A stretch of 64,000 nt of DNA from Polaromonas sp. OV174 (GCF_900112285.1 NZ_FOKZ01000003.1:62001-126000), one strand, 5' to 3'. Shown: positions 1 to 8,585, counted from the stretch's first letter. Numbers and translations are program-made. The notes: a model not told the origin generated them from the letters alone.

Positions 1-123
1 CGGGTTCTTCAGCAGCTCGATGACTTCACCGGTTTGCTGCGCCGACAGAGGCAGCGGAGGAATACCCGACACCGCGCGTTCGGCGACATGGTTGCGGTAG
101 CTTTGCAAGAACTCAGATGACAT
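1..123 (-). CDS. acnB: Aconitate hydratase B, N-terminal fragment
   Basis: Only the first 41 codons lie in the window; the gene runs off the left edge. The translated start (MSSEFLQSYRNHVAERA, then GIPPLPLSAQQTGEVIELLKNP) matches the HEAT-like N-terminal domain of bacterial AcnB, where the GIPPLPL stretch is characteristic. AcnB interconverts citrate and isocitrate in the TCA cycle using a [4Fe-4S] cluster; the cluster-binding part is outside the window. A GGAGAAG ribosome-binding site precedes the ATG. It is the last visible gene of a minus-strand series mdh, tam, lyase, hypothetical, acnB, all but one of which have a clear link to the TCA cycle. Confidence 0.9.
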   Translation of the reverse strand, partial: MSSEFLQSYRNHVAERAVSGIPPLPLSAQQTGEVIELLKNP

Positions 124-185
124 AAGGGCTTCTCCAATCTTCAAAATCGTGGGGGAAATCGGGGTTTTTAAAATGCGCTGGCGGC

Positions 186-785
186 TTACTTCGCACCAGC
201 CACTGGCTTCGGTGCATCCAGAATGCTGGGTGCCGGGTTCAGCTTCAGGGCCTCGGCCACGGTCACTTGATCCTTGCTCATGCACTCATCGGCCAGGCGA
301 ATCCCCAGCTTCTGGTTCATCAGCATGGACTTGTTGGCCAGCTGCAGCCACACCGCGCCGGCCTTCTGGTCTTCCAGGCGAATCGCACCCGTGGTAGTGG
401 CCACTGGGAACATGCGGTATTTGAAATTTTTACCCTGCATGTCGAAATAGCCCGGAACTTTGGTGTCTGCCGTCAGCGTGACCGAAGCGCCAAGCTCGCA
501 AGGCAGCAGGCCCACGTACACACGCTCGGCAATCGCCAGTTCAGCAGGCGTCATCGCGGCTTCGGCCGCTTCAATCCCAGCGGCCACGTTCTTGGCGGCG
601 CTCTTCAGGTTGACACGGTTGTTGGGATTGACGACGGGTTGCTTTTTCGCCTGTGGCTTGGCGGCCGCCTTGGCAGCCGGTTTGGCGACAGGCTTGGTCG
701 TGGTGGTCGTGGTTTGCGCCATGGCCAGGCTGGAAGCTGCCACCAAAAGGGTGGCGGCCAGGGTGGTGGTGAGGGTGGATGTCAT
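186..785 (-). CDS. Exported hypothetical protein with Lys/Ala/Pro linker
   Basis: 199 aa, function not recognised. The first 23 residues form a typical Sec signal peptide (hydrophobic stretch LAATLLVAASSLAMA, cleavage expected before QTTTT). It is followed by a low-complexity segment rich in Thr, Lys, Ala and Pro (about residues 24-55) and then a globular domain of about 140 residues with two Cys (in LLPCELG and ADECMSKD) that could form a disulfide in the periplasm. It lies between the lyase and acnB on the same strand, with a 24-bp gap to the lyase, so it is probably cotranscribed. I infer a periplasmic protein conserved next to acnB in this family of bacteria, but I cannot assign a role. 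Confidence 0.75.
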   Translation of the reverse strand: MTSTLTTTLAATLLVAASSLAMAQTTTTTTKPVAKPAAKAAAKPQAKKQPVVNPNNRVNLKSAAKNVAAGIEAAEAAMTPAELAIAERVYVGLLPCELGASVTLTADTKVPGYFDMQGKNFKYRMFPVATTTGAIRLEDQKAGAVWLQLANKSMLMNQKLGIRLADECMSKDQVTVAEALKLNPAPSILDAPKPVAGAK

Positions 786-809
786 ACGACTCTCGTGGTT
801 GGTTAGAGC

Positions 810-1811
810 TCAGTGAGAAAGGGCTTGGAAATAGGTTTGAGCTTCGGCGGGAAGTACTCGGCCGGTCTGATGCGCACGCTCCAGCACCTGCCAGAAATAG
901 CGGTAGCTCGCACGGTCGTGCAATTTACCATCAAAACTAATGGGAGCCCAATCAGCGCGGGCGGCAGAAGCTATTATTTTTGTAGCATCTTCAATCTCAT
1001 CCGCGGTAGGCGCAAAAGCCTCCAGGATGGGACGAATCTGGTTCGGGTGAATGCTCCACATACGGGTGTAGCCCATCTCGCGGCTGGCGCGGCGCGCAGC
1101 CTGCATCATGGCCGCCGTGTCATTGAACTCGGTGACCACGCAATGCGAGGGCACCTTGCCGTTGGCGTGGCAGCTCGAGGCGATTTCCAGCTTGGCGCGC
1201 ACCACCAGCGGATGGCTGAACTGGCCCTGGCTGCCCATGCCCCCGGCCGGAATCGCACCGCCATGGGCTGACACAAAATCCATCAGGCCAAAACTCAGTG
1301 ACTGCACCCGGGGATGGGCGGCGATGTCAAAGGCGTTGCGCACGGCAAGCGGCGACTCGATCAGCACATGCAGCGGCAGATGGCCGGCCGACGCCGCCAA
1401 CAGCGCTTGCTCGGCCTTGATCACACCGGCGACGGACTCGACCTTGGGAACCATGATGTGAGACAGCTTGTGCCCCACCTTGCCGGCAATGACCGCCATG
1501 TCGGATTCAAAGGCCGGGTGATCCACCGCATGCACACGAACGGCGACGCGGGCCTTGTCACTGGCAAGCGCGGCCAGCGCCACCACCATGGCCGCATGGT
1601 CGGCTTCGCCACCGACGGGCGCACCGTCCTCGCAGTCCAGCGTCACATCAAAAACGCAGGCGCCAAACTCTTCCATCATCTCGGCCTGCAATTGCAGGCT
1701 CTTGCGCATGCGCGCTTCCACGCCGCTGTAGTGGTCGCACACCGGCAAGCGCACGGCACCGGCCTGCGCGCCCAGCAAGACATCGGCGGGATGGGTAGAA
1801 AGGGTTGTCAT
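810..1811 (-). CDS. HpcH/HpaI-family CoA-ester lyase (CitE/malyl-CoA lyase-like)
   Basis: 333 aa. The chain has the features of the citrate lyase beta-subunit/malyl-CoA lyase fold: LDCEDGAP (residues 58-65), the metal and substrate region RVHAVDH (92-98), PKVES (122-126), the metal-binding glutamate in LIESP (E152), FGLMDF (D178) and IHPNQI (254-259). These enzymes cleave or form (S)-malyl-CoA, citramalyl-CoA or related esters. No citrate lyase alpha or gamma gene is nearby, so a stand-alone CoA-ester lyase is likelier than a citrate lyase subunit. The ATG overlaps the stop of tam as ATGA; a longer reading that starts inside tam is a shadow. Codons about 276-288 are supplied by a copy of the 48-nt repeat. 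Exact substrate unknown. Confidence 0.85.
   Translation of the reverse strand: MTTLSTHPADVLLGAQAGAVRLPVCDHYSGVEARMRKSLQLQAEMMEEFGACVFDVTLDCEDGAPVGGEADHAAMVVALAALASDKARVAVRVHAVDHPAFESDMAVIAGKVGHKLSHIMVPKVESVAGVIKAEQALLAASAGHLPLHVLIESPLAVRNAFDIAAHPRVQSLSFGLMDFVSAHGGAIPAGGMGSQGQFSHPLVVRAKLEIASSCHANGKVPSHCVVTEFNDTAAMMQAARRASREMGYTRMWSIHPNQIRPILEAFAPTADEIEDATKIIASAARADWAPISFDGKLHDRASYRYFWQVLERAHQTGRVLPAEAQTYFQALSH
939..986 (-). repeat. 48-nt dispersed element, copy 1 (inside lyase gene)
   Basis: Read on the minus strand it follows GCTA-N9-TAGCT-N4-CCGC-N11-GGGCT, the spacing shared by all copies in the window. It lies in frame in the lyase gene and encodes DATKIIASAARAD around residues 275-287. 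The left block (GCTA...TAGCT) is well kept and the right block only partly. Confidence 0.65.
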
Positions 1812-2593
1812 AAAGGTCTCTGAGCCACCATAAACATGCGGGGAAAAGCCAGCAGCCGCTTGCCGTCGGCACGTGCCGGATAGGCCTCGTCGACACGGCG
1901 CTCGTATTCGGCCAGGTAACTGGCCTGCAGAGCAGGCGAGAGCCTGTCGACAAAAGGCTTCAGGCCGGTGCCACGCACCCATTCGACGATGGCCGCAGCG
2001 CTGGCCATGGGGTGCTGATAAATCGTGTGCCAGACATCGACATGGGCCGCATGCGGTGCCAGCAGGTCATAGTAGGCGTCCAGGCCCAGCAGCCGGGTGC
2101 GCAACCTGTCGGCATCGCCAATGGACTCGGCCCACGGCGCCTGGGCCGCCAGCGCGCGCATCAGGCGATGGGTGGGCTCCTGGCGGTTGTCGGGCATCTG
2201 GACGGCCAATACGCCGCCCGGTACCAAAGCGTCGAACAGGCACGGGATCAACTTTTCGTGATCCGGCACCCATTGCAGCGACGCGTTGGCGTAAATGAGG
2301 TTGGGCGCTTCATCCGTGGATGGCGGCGCCCAGGTCGCGATGTCACTCAACTCGAAGCGGGCCTGCGGCAGGCGCTCGCGCGCGCTGAGCAGCATGGCTT
2401 CAGAGTTGTCGGTTCCCAGGGCTTGGGCCTTGGGAAACCGCTTGACCAGCAGTTCGGTGGAATTTCCCGGCCCGCAACCGAGGTCGACCACGCGGGCAGC
2501 CTCGGTCAGCGGTATCCGCGCCAGGAGTTCCTGTGCGGGCCTGGTGCGCTCGTCTTCGTAGCGACGGTAGAGCGCGGGGTTCCAGTCGAGCAT
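1808..2593 (-). CDS. tam: Trans-aconitate 2-methyltransferase
   Basis: 261 aa, close to the 252 aa of E. coli Tam. It starts LDWNPALYRRYEDERTRPA, the typical Tam N-terminus, and carries the SAM-binding motif VDLGCGPGNS (residues 36-45), NASLQWVPDH and the family signature QMPDNRQEPTH. Tam methylates trans-aconitate, a spontaneous isomer of cis-aconitate that inhibits aconitase. Finding it in the same strand and cluster as acnB fits that protective role. Its stop overlaps the lyase start (ATGA), which suggests translational coupling. I start at the ATG directly before the LDWN motif; in-frame sequence upstream of it overlaps mdh and is not conserved. Confidence 0.9.
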   Translation of the reverse strand: MLDWNPALYRRYEDERTRPAQELLARIPLTEAARVVDLGCGPGNSTELLVKRFPKAQALGTDNSEAMLLSARERLPQARFELSDIATWAPPSTDEAPNLIYANASLQWVPDHEKLIPCLFDALVPGGVLAVQMPDNRQEPTHRLMRALAAQAPWAESIGDADRLRTRLLGLDAYYDLLAPHAAHVDVWHTIYQHPMASAAAIVEWVRGTGLKPFVDRLSPALQASYLAEYERRVDEAYPARADGKRLLAFPRMFMVAQRPL

Positions 2594-2609
2594 GCTGGCG
2601 GGTCTTGGC

Positions 2610-3596
2610 TTAGAGCAGGTGCGCCACGCCGGCTTGTTCGCCTTGCAGTTCTTCCAGGGTCTTGTTGATGCGTTCCTGGCTGAAGGCGTCGATTTCCAGA
2701 CCTTCAACCAGCTTGTACTCGCCGTTTTCGCAGGTCACTGGGAAGCCGAACATGGTGTCCTTCGGAATGCCGTACTGGCCGTCCGACGGAATGCCCATGG
2801 TGACCCACTTGCCGTTAGTGCCCAGGGCCCAGTCGCGCATGTGGTCAATGGCTGCGTTGGCGGCCGAGGCCGCCGACGACAGGCCACGCGCCTCAATGAT
2901 GGCGGCGCCGCGCTTGCCGACGGTCGGCAGGAAGGTGTTGGCGTTCCATTCCTGGTCGTTGATCATCTTGGCGACGCTTTCGCCATTGATGGTGGCAAAG
3001 CGGTAGTCGGCGTACATCGTGGGCGAGTGGTTGCCCCAGACGGTGAGTTTTTCGATGTCGGCCACGGGCTTGCCGGTCTTGGCAGCGATCTGGCTGGCAG
3101 CGCGGTTGTGGTCCAGGCGCAGCATGGCGGTGAAGTTCTTGCGCGGCAGATCAGGCGCCGACTTCATGGCGATGTAGGCGTTGGTGTTGGCCGGGTTGCC
3201 GACCACCAGCACCTTGACGTTGCGGCTGGCGACGGCGTTGAGCGCCTTGCCCTGTGCCGTGAAGATGGCGCCGTTGACGGCCAGCAGTTCGGCACGTTCC
3301 ATGCCGGGGCCGCGTGGGCGCGAGCCGACCAGCAGGGCGTAGTCGGCATCCTTGAAGGCGGTCATAGGGTCGCTGTGGGCGGTCATTTCCACCAGCAGGG
3401 GGAAGGCGCAGTCGTCGAGCTCCATCATCACGCCCTTGAGCGCTTTTTGCGGGCCTTCGACCGGGACTTCGAGCAGTTGCAGGATGACCGGCTGGTCTTT
3501 GCCCAGCATCTCACCAGAAGCAATGCGAAACAGCAATGCGTAACCAATTTGGCCTGCTGCACCGGTAACTGCAACGCGGACGGGTTTTTTGCTCAT
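2610..3596 (-). CDS. mdh: Malate dehydrogenase (NAD-dependent)
   Basis: 328 aa. It oxidises malate to oxaloacetate in the TCA cycle. It has the nucleotide-binding TGAAGQIGY (residues 11-19), the substrate arginine motif RPRGPGMER (93-101), [10 protein letters not shown] (131-140), LDHNRA (161-166, catalytic Asp and substrate Arg) and the catalytic His in GNHSPTM (H190). Length and motifs fit the LDH-like MDH form typical of betaproteobacteria. The gene is first in the minus-strand TCA series and diverges from the gntR-sdh-gltA series. A good sigma-70-type promoter lies about 160 bp upstream, next to a palindrome. The stop is 16 bp before the tam start. Confidence 0.96.
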   Translation of the reverse strand: MSKKPVRVAVTGAAGQIGYALLFRIASGEMLGKDQPVILQLLEVPVEGPQKALKGVMMELDDCAFPLLVEMTAHSDPMTAFKDADYALLVGSRPRGPGMERAELLAVNGAIFTAQGKALNAVASRNVKVLVVGNPANTNAYIAMKSAPDLPRKNFTAMLRLDHNRAASQIAAKTGKPVADIEKLTVWGNHSPTMYADYRFATINGESVAKMINDQEWNANTFLPTVGKRGAAIIEARGLSSAASAANAAIDHMRDWALGTNGKWVTMGIPSDGQYGIPKDTMFGFPVTCENGEYKLVEGLEIDAFSQERINKTLEELQGEQAGVAHLL

Positions 3597-3752
3597 GATT
3601 GATGACTCCAGGAAAGTTAGAAATTGCTTGGCTGAGGGAATGAAGTGAGATGTCTGGCGTCAGTCTGGGACTTTTCGGTTGGCTCGGGGCCGGTCGCTCG
3701 GCTCCGGAGTCACCTCAAAAATGGACAGGCGACGCGTTGGGCTCAGCCCAAG

Positions 3753-3782
3753 ATTTTACGCTTGAAAAACACGCCTCGTCAA
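3753..3782 (-). promoter_or_regulatory. Putative sigma-70 promoter of mdh
   Basis: On the minus strand, TTGACG (3777-3782), an 18-bp spacer and TAAAAT (3753-3758) form a near-consensus promoter directed at mdh. The untranslated leader would be about 150 nt. Confidence 0.6.
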
Positions 3783-3783
3783 T

Positions 3784-3811
3784 TTGTCTTATGTCTTATA
3801 TAAGATATGAT
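3784..3811 (+). promoter_or_regulatory. Putative promoter of the gntR-type gene
   Basis: TTGTCT (3784-3789), a 16-bp spacer and TATGAT (3806-3811) read on the plus strand. The spacer holds the TCTTATATAAGA palindrome, so a protein bound there would block this promoter. Confidence 0.45.
3786..3808. promoter_or_regulatory. Palindromic operator candidate between mdh and gntR
   Basis: TCTTATATAAGA at 3794-3805 is a perfect 12-bp palindrome, extended by one more matching pair set (AT...AT, 3791-3808) with a single mismatched pair. GTCTTAT is also tandemly repeated at 3786-3792 and 3793-3799. It sits in the spacer of the plus-strand promoter and just upstream of the -35 box of the mdh promoter. 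I infer a binding site for the adjacent GntR-type regulator. Confidence 0.55.
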
Positions 3812-3871
3812 TCGAGCTTGGCCCAAGGGCGCGCCCCAAGCCCATCCAAGCGCCGTTTTAAACCCTCCTGT

Positions 3872-4669
3872 ATGGTCAACTCCGCCACATTACTGCTCGA
3901 CACGATCGCCGCTGCCAACGAGGTCAGCGCCGTCGCGAGCGCCACCCCGGCCTTCAGCCCGCTGTACCAGCAGATCAAGGCGCTAATCCTGCAAAGCCTG
4001 CAGACCGGCGAGTGGAAACCGGGCGAACCGATTCCCAGCGAGATGGAGTTGGCGGCACGCTTTCGCGTCAGCCAGGGCACGGTGCGCAAGGCGATTGACG
4101 AGCTCGCCGCCGAAAACCTGGTGGTGCGGCGCCAGGGCAAGGGCACTTTTGTTGCCACCCATGCAGAGCACCATGTGCAATATCGCTTTTTGCGCCTAAT
4201 GCCGGACAACGGCGACGCCAGCAGCGAAGGCCCGGCAGAGCGTGAAATCATTGACTGCAAGCGCTTGCGCGCTCCGGCCGACATCGCCCGCCCGCTGTCC
4301 CTGCGCAGCGGCGATGCCGTGCTGCAGCTGCGCCGCGTGCTGGCTTTTCAGGGCACGCCCACCATTCTGGAAGACGTCTGGTTGCCTGGCGGCCCGTTCA
4401 AGGGCCTGACGGCCGACCGGCTGGCCACTTACCGCGGCCCCATGTATGCGCTGTTTGAAACCGAGTTCGGCGTGCGCATGGTCCGCGCCGAAGAAAAAAT
4501 CCGCGCGCTTGCCGCCGATGCGACAGCGGCCAAATGGCTACAAGTGCCTATCGGCGAACCGCTGCTGAGCGTAGAGCGCATCGCCTATACCTATAACGAC
4601 TTGCCAATGGAATTGCGTCGCGGTTTGTACCGCACCGACACCCACCATTACAAGAATGAGCTTAGTTGA
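3872..4669 (+). CDS. GntR-family (HutC/UTRA type) transcriptional regulator of TCA genes
   Basis: 265 aa. Residues about 28-95 form a GntR winged helix (SPLYQQIKALI, IPSEMELAARFRVSQGTVRKAIDELAAENLV, RQGKGTFVA). The remainder resembles a UTRA ligand-binding domain (ILEDVWLP, LLSVERIAYTYNDLPMELRRGLYRTDTHHY). I chose the ATG at 3872 because the region upstream holds promoter sequence. It lies between mdh (divergent) and sdhC (same strand, 127 bp downstream). The position suggests control of these TCA genes, probably with a carboxylate as ligand. That role is inferred from context only. Confidence 0.85.
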   Translation: MVNSATLLLDTIAAANEVSAVASATPAFSPLYQQIKALILQSLQTGEWKPGEPIPSEMELAARFRVSQGTVRKAIDELAAENLVVRRQGKGTFVATHAEHHVQYRFLRLMPDNGDASSEGPAEREIIDCKRLRAPADIARPLSLRSGDAVLQLRRVLAFQGTPTILEDVWLPGGPFKGLTADRLATYRGPMYALFETEFGVRMVRAEEKIRALAADATAAKWLQVPIGEPLLSVERIAYTYNDLPMELRRGLYRTDTHHYKNELS

Positions 4670-4796
4670 GGGGAATAGTCGAGAAGCGCCTGGCTGACAA
4701 ATAACTTTGCTGCATTGCAATAGAATTAAAATGCTCGATTGGTAACCGTATGCCCTATGAGTTACTACCCAGTTACCCCCACGAAAGTCCAAAAAA

Positions 4797-5243
4797 ATGA
4801 CAGAGCTGGCATCCCCTCAGCGTCCCAAGCGGCCTGAGTACCGCAACATTAACGCCTTCAAAGACCTGACCACCTACCGCATGACGCCTGCGGCCTGGGT
4901 TTCCATCTTGCACCGCGCCAGCGGTGTCATCATGTTTTTGTTGATGCCCTTCGTCATCTGGATGTTCGACACCTCGATCTCCTCGGAAATTTCCTTCGAA
5001 AAATTCAAGGCCGCCTTCAACATCGGCATGCTGGGTCTGCCCGGTTTCATCTGGAAGCTGGTGGCACTGGCCCTGATCTGGGGCTATCTGCACCACTTCA
5101 TCGCCGGCATCCGCCACTTGTGGATGGACGCCAGCCACTCGGCCGTCACAAAAGAATTCGGCAAGTCTTCCGCCCTGACCACGCTGGCACTGAGCATTGC
5201 TCTCACGCTGGTGCTGGGCGCCAAGCTGTTCGGCCTTTACTAA
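4797..5243 (+). CDS. sdhC: Succinate dehydrogenase cytochrome b556 subunit
   Basis: 148 aa membrane anchor subunit of respiratory complex II. It contains the quinone-site signature SILHRASG (residues 36-43) and three hydrophobic segments (about 43-57, 83-105, 125-147). The probable haem ligand is H100 in LHHFIAGIRHLWMD. SdhC and SdhD hold haem b and pass electrons from SdhAB to ubiquinone in the inner membrane. First gene of sdhCDABE. The upstream site is weak (GAAAG, then a run of A before ATG), and no convincing sigma-70 promoter is visible in the 127-bp gap, though TAAAAT occurs near 4726. Confidence 0.95.
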   Translation: MTELASPQRPKRPEYRNINAFKDLTTYRMTPAAWVSILHRASGVIMFLLMPFVIWMFDTSISSEISFEKFKAAFNIGMLGLPGFIWKLVALALIWGYLHHFIAGIRHLWMDASHSAVTKEFGKSSALTTLALSIALTLVLGAKLFGLY

Positions 5244-5261
5244 TTTCAGGGAAAGCACACC

Positions 5262-5627
5262 ATGTCTGTCAATTACGGCTACAAGCGCATCACTTCCGGT
5301 GCCCACTACGGTTTGCGTGACTGGCTGGCCCAGCGCGTGACGGCGGTCCTGATGGCCCTCTTCACCGTGCTGCTGCTGGTCCGCATCGTCTTCAGCCAGG
5401 GCCCCATCGGTTACGACCTGTGGGCCAGTCTCTTTTCTTCGCAGTGGATGAAGGCCCTGACCTTCACCGTCATCATCGCCCTGCTCTATCACGTCTGGGT
5501 CGGCATGCGGAACATCTGGATGGATTACGTCAAGCCGGTCGGACTTCGCCTGTCACTGCAGGTCTTCACCATCGTCTGGCTGGTGGCTTGCGCTGCCTGG
5601 GGCATTCAGGTCCTGTGGCGCCTATAA
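5262..5627 (+). CDS. sdhD: Succinate dehydrogenase hydrophobic anchor subunit
   Basis: 121 aa, three predicted membrane helices (about residues 26-45, 63-84, 97-118). The motifs GLRDWLAQRVTA and YHVWVGMRNIWMDYVKP are typical of SdhD. It pairs with SdhC to anchor the catalytic subunits and form the ubiquinone pocket. The ATG follows sdhC by 18 bp and has GGGAAAG upstream. Confidence 0.95.
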   Translation: MSVNYGYKRITSGAHYGLRDWLAQRVTAVLMALFTVLLLVRIVFSQGPIGYDLWASLFSSQWMKALTFTVIIALLYHVWVGMRNIWMDYVKPVGLRLSLQVFTIVWLVACAAWGIQVLWRL

Positions 5628-5671
5628 GCCGCCCCTGACTGCATCCGACAACCAAGACCTCAACAAAAATC

Positions 5672-7468
5672 ATGACTGCAACTTCCCAACTCCCCAAGCG
5701 CAAATTTGACGTCGTCATCGTCGGTGCCGGCGGCTCCGGCATGCGCGCTTCACTGCAACTGGCCCGCGCCGGCCTGAACGTCGCCGTGCTGTCCAAAGTC
5801 TTCCCGACGCGCTCGCACACCGTGGCCGCACAAGGCGGTATTGGCGCCTCGCTTGGCAATATGTCCGAAGACAACTGGCACTACCACTTCTATGACACCG
5901 TCAAGGGTTCCGACTGGCTCGGCGACCAGGACGCCATCGAATTCATGTGTCGCGAAGCGCCCAAGGTCGTCTACGACCTGGAACACATGGGCATGCCCTT
6001 TGACCGCAACCCGGACGGCACGATTTACCAGCGTCCCTTCGGCGGCCATACCGCCAACTACGGCGAAAAGCCGGTGCAACGCGCTTGCGCCGCCGCCGAC
6101 CGCACCGGTCACGCCATGCTGCACACGCTGTACCAGCAAAACGTCAAGGAAAAAACCAGCTTCTTCGTCGAATGGATGGCGCTGGACCTGATCCGCGACG
6201 AAGCCGGCGACGTGGTTGGTGTCACCGCCATTGAAATGGAAACCGGCGACGTTCACATCTTCGAAGCCAAGACCACCATGCTGGCCACCGGCGGTGCCGG
6301 TCGAATCTTCGCCGCATCCACCAACGCCTTCATCAACACCGGTGACGGCCTTGGCATGGCGGCGCGCGCCGGCATTCCTTTGGAAGACATGGAGTTCTGG
6401 CAGTTCCACCCGACCGGCGTGGCCGGCGCCGGCGTGCTGCTGACCGAAGGTTGCCGCGGCGAAGGCGCTATTCTGCGCAACAGCAACGGCGAGCGCTTCA
6501 TGGAGCGTTATGCGCCCACCCTGAAAGATCTGGCGCCGCGTGACTTCGTCTCGCGCTCCATGGACCAGGAAATCAAGGAAGGCCGTGGCTGCGGTCCCAA
6601 CAAGGACTACATCCTGCTGGACATGACCCACCTGGGCGTGGATGCCATCGCCAAGCGCCTGCCTTCGGTGCTGGAAATCGGCCACAACTTCGCCAACGTG
6701 GACATCACCAAGGAAGCCATTCCCGTGGTGCCCACCATCCATTACCAGATGGGCGGCATCCCGACCAACATCCATGGCCAGGTGGTCACGCAAGACGCCA
6801 ACAACAACAGCCAGGTCGTCAACGGTCTGTACGCGGTGGGCGAATGCTCCTGCGTCAGCGTGCACGGCGCCAACCGCCTGGGCACCAACTCCCTGCTCGA
6901 CCTGCTGGTCTTCGGCAAAGCTGCCGGCAACCATATCGTCGAGTTCAACAAGGCCAACCCCACGCACAAGCCGCTGCCGGCTAATGCCGCCGACGCGACG
7001 CTGGCCCGCATTGCCCGCCTGGACAACGCCACCGACGGCGAATACGCCCAGGACGTGGCCAACGACATCCGCGCCGCCATGCAGCAGCACGCCGGTGTGT
7101 TCCGCACCCAGGCCATCCTGGACGAAGGCGTCAGCAAGATCGCCGCCATGCGGGCACGCGTGGCCAGCATCGGCCTGAAGGACAAGTCCAAGATTTTCAA
7201 CACCGCCCGCATCGAAGCGCTGGAAGTCGAGAACCTGATCGAGGCGGCCCAAGCCACCATCGTGTCGGCCGCTGCCCGCAAGGAAAGCCGCGGCGCCCAC
7301 TCCGTGGACGACTACGGCGACACGCCAGAGCATCCAAACGGCCGCAATGACACCGACTGGCACAAACACACCCTGTGGTACAGCGAAGGCAACCGCCTGG
7401 CCTACAAGCCGGTGCAGATGAAGCCATTGACCGTCGAGTCCGTGCCGCTGAAAACGCGCACCTTCTAA
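5672..7468 (+). CDS. sdhA: Succinate dehydrogenase flavoprotein subunit
   Basis: 598 aa. It oxidises succinate to fumarate with covalently bound FAD. Visible features are the dinucleotide fold VIVGAGGSG (residues 15-23), the FAD-linking His in RSHTVAAQGG (H49), the HPTG substrate motif (in FWQFHPTGVAGAG), and the C-terminal region YGDTPEHPNGRNDTDWHKHT. It faces the cytoplasm and is bound to SdhB. Covalent flavinylation would need SdhE, which is encoded two genes downstream. Confidence 0.97.
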   Translation: MTATSQLPKRKFDVVIVGAGGSGMRASLQLARAGLNVAVLSKVFPTRSHTVAAQGGIGASLGNMSEDNWHYHFYDTVKGSDWLGDQDAIEFMCREAPKVVYDLEHMGMPFDRNPDGTIYQRPFGGHTANYGEKPVQRACAAADRTGHAMLHTLYQQNVKEKTSFFVEWMALDLIRDEAGDVVGVTAIEMETGDVHIFEAKTTMLATGGAGRIFAASTNAFINTGDGLGMAARAGIPLEDMEFWQFHPTGVAGAGVLLTEGCRGEGAILRNSNGERFMERYAPTLKDLAPRDFVSRSMDQEIKEGRGCGPNKDYILLDMTHLGVDAIAKRLPSVLEIGHNFANVDITKEAIPVVPTIHYQMGGIPTNIHGQVVTQDANNNSQVVNGLYAVGECSCVSVHGANRLGTNSLLDLLVFGKAAGNHIVEFNKANPTHKPLPANAADATLARIARLDNATDGEYAQDVANDIRAAMQQHAGVFRTQAILDEGVSKIAAMRARVASIGLKDKSKIFNTARIEALEVENLIEAAQATIVSAAARKESRGAHSVDDYGDTPEHPNGRNDTDWHKHTLWYSEGNRLAYKPVQMKPLTVESVPLKTRTF

Positions 7469-7505
7469 GCACGGCCCAGCGACGAGAAAAGAAGCGAGAA
7501 CCCAC

Positions 7506-8210
7506 ATGACCAAACGCACATTCCAGATCTACCGCTACGACCCGGATACCGACGCCAAGCCCTACATGCAGACCATCGAGGTGGAACTCGACGGCCACGA
7601 ACGCATGTTGCTCGATGCCCTGATGAAGCTCAAGGCGCAGGACCCGTCCATCAGCTTTCGCCGCTCCTGCCGCGAAGGCGTGTGCGGCTCCGACGCCATG
7701 AACATCAACGGCAAGAACGGCCTGGCCTGCCTGACCAACATGAACACGCTGCCCGGCACCATCGTGCTCAAGCCGCTGCCCGGCCTGCCGGTGGTGCGCG
7801 ACCTGATCGTCGACATGACGCAGTTCTTCAAGCAGTACAACTCGATCAAGCCCTACCTGATCAACGACAACGTACCGCCTGAAAAAGAGCGCCTGCAGAG
7901 CCCCGAAGAGCGCGAAGAGCTCAACGGCCTGTATGAGTGCATCTTGTGCGCCAGCTGCTCGACGAGCTGCCCTAGTTTCTGGTGGAACCCGGACAAGTTC
8001 GTCGGCCCGGCCGGCTTGCTGCAGGCCTACCGTTTCCTGGCCGACAGCCGCGACGAGGCCACGGCCGAGCGTCTGGACAATCTGGAAGACCCTTACCGCC
8101 TGTTCCGCTGCCACACCATCATGAACTGCGTCGACGTCTGCCCCAAGGGACTGAACCCGACCAAGGCGATTGGCAAGATCAAGGAAATGATGGTCCTGCG
8201 CACGGTTTGA
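7506..8210 (+). CDS. sdhB: Succinate dehydrogenase iron-sulfur subunit
   Basis: 234 aa. It relays electrons from FAD to quinone through three Fe-S clusters. The N-terminal ferredoxin part shows SCREGVCGSDAM with C55 and C60 and the distal C75 for the 2Fe-2S cluster; Asp63 replaces the usual fourth Cys, as in E. coli. The C-terminal part has CILCASCSTSCP and CHTIMNCVDVCPKGLNP for the 4Fe-4S and 3Fe-4S clusters. Placed 37 bp after sdhA. Confidence 0.97.
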   Translation: MTKRTFQIYRYDPDTDAKPYMQTIEVELDGHERMLLDALMKLKAQDPSISFRRSCREGVCGSDAMNINGKNGLACLTNMNTLPGTIVLKPLPGLPVVRDLIVDMTQFFKQYNSIKPYLINDNVPPEKERLQSPEEREELNGLYECILCASCSTSCPSFWWNPDKFVGPAGLLQAYRFLADSRDEATAERLDNLEDPYRLFRCHTIMNCVDVCPKGLNPTKAIGKIKEMMVLRTV

Positions 8211-8233
8211 TCGCACTTTCTGGCACGGGTCTC

Positions 8234-8542
8234 ATGAACACAACAGACGTACTGATTGATGAGCGGGCTCTCAGCAAGCTGAAGTGGCGTTGCCGCCGCG
8301 GCCTGCTGGAAAACGACCTGCTGATCGAGCGGTTCTTTCTTCGTCACGAGGCCAGCCTCAGCGTCAGACAGGCCAAAGGTCTGAGCGATTTGATGGACTT
8401 GTCTGACAATGATTTGCTGGATCTTCTGCTAAAAAGGAAAGAGCCCAGCCAGCTTTCGGAGGCGGATGCGCAAGCCAGTGCCTCGACGCCGGAAGCGCTT
8501 GAAGTTTTGCAGTTGCTGCGCCCCTCGGTACCGGTGTTTTGA
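8234..8542 (+). CDS. sdhE: FAD assembly factor SdhE
   Basis: 102 aa, a small protein of the SdhE/YgfY/Sdh5 family, which promotes covalent FAD attachment to SdhA. The signature CRRGLLENDLLIERFF contains the conserved RGxxE (R22-G23, E26), followed by the helical LSDNDLLDLLL. It is slightly longer than E. coli SdhE (88 aa) through a Ser/Ala-rich tail. The ATG is 24 bp after sdhB. A longer frame that begins inside sdhB is a shadow. E. coli places this gene beside ygfX; here the likely ygfX-type gene is far away, next to rpoE. Confidence 0.9.
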   Translation: MNTTDVLIDERALSKLKWRCRRGLLENDLLIERFFLRHEASLSVRQAKGLSDLMDLSDNDLLDLLLKRKEPSQLSEADAQASASTPEALEVLQLLRPSVPVF

Positions 8543-8585
8543 CTCCGTTCCCGTCCTATTTTGATATGAAAGAAAGAAGCGAGAT

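Noticed and set aside
1812-1982. 57-codon N-terminal extension of the lyase
   Set aside because: It lies wholly inside tam in another frame; the ATGA overlap start fits the family and the gene spacing.
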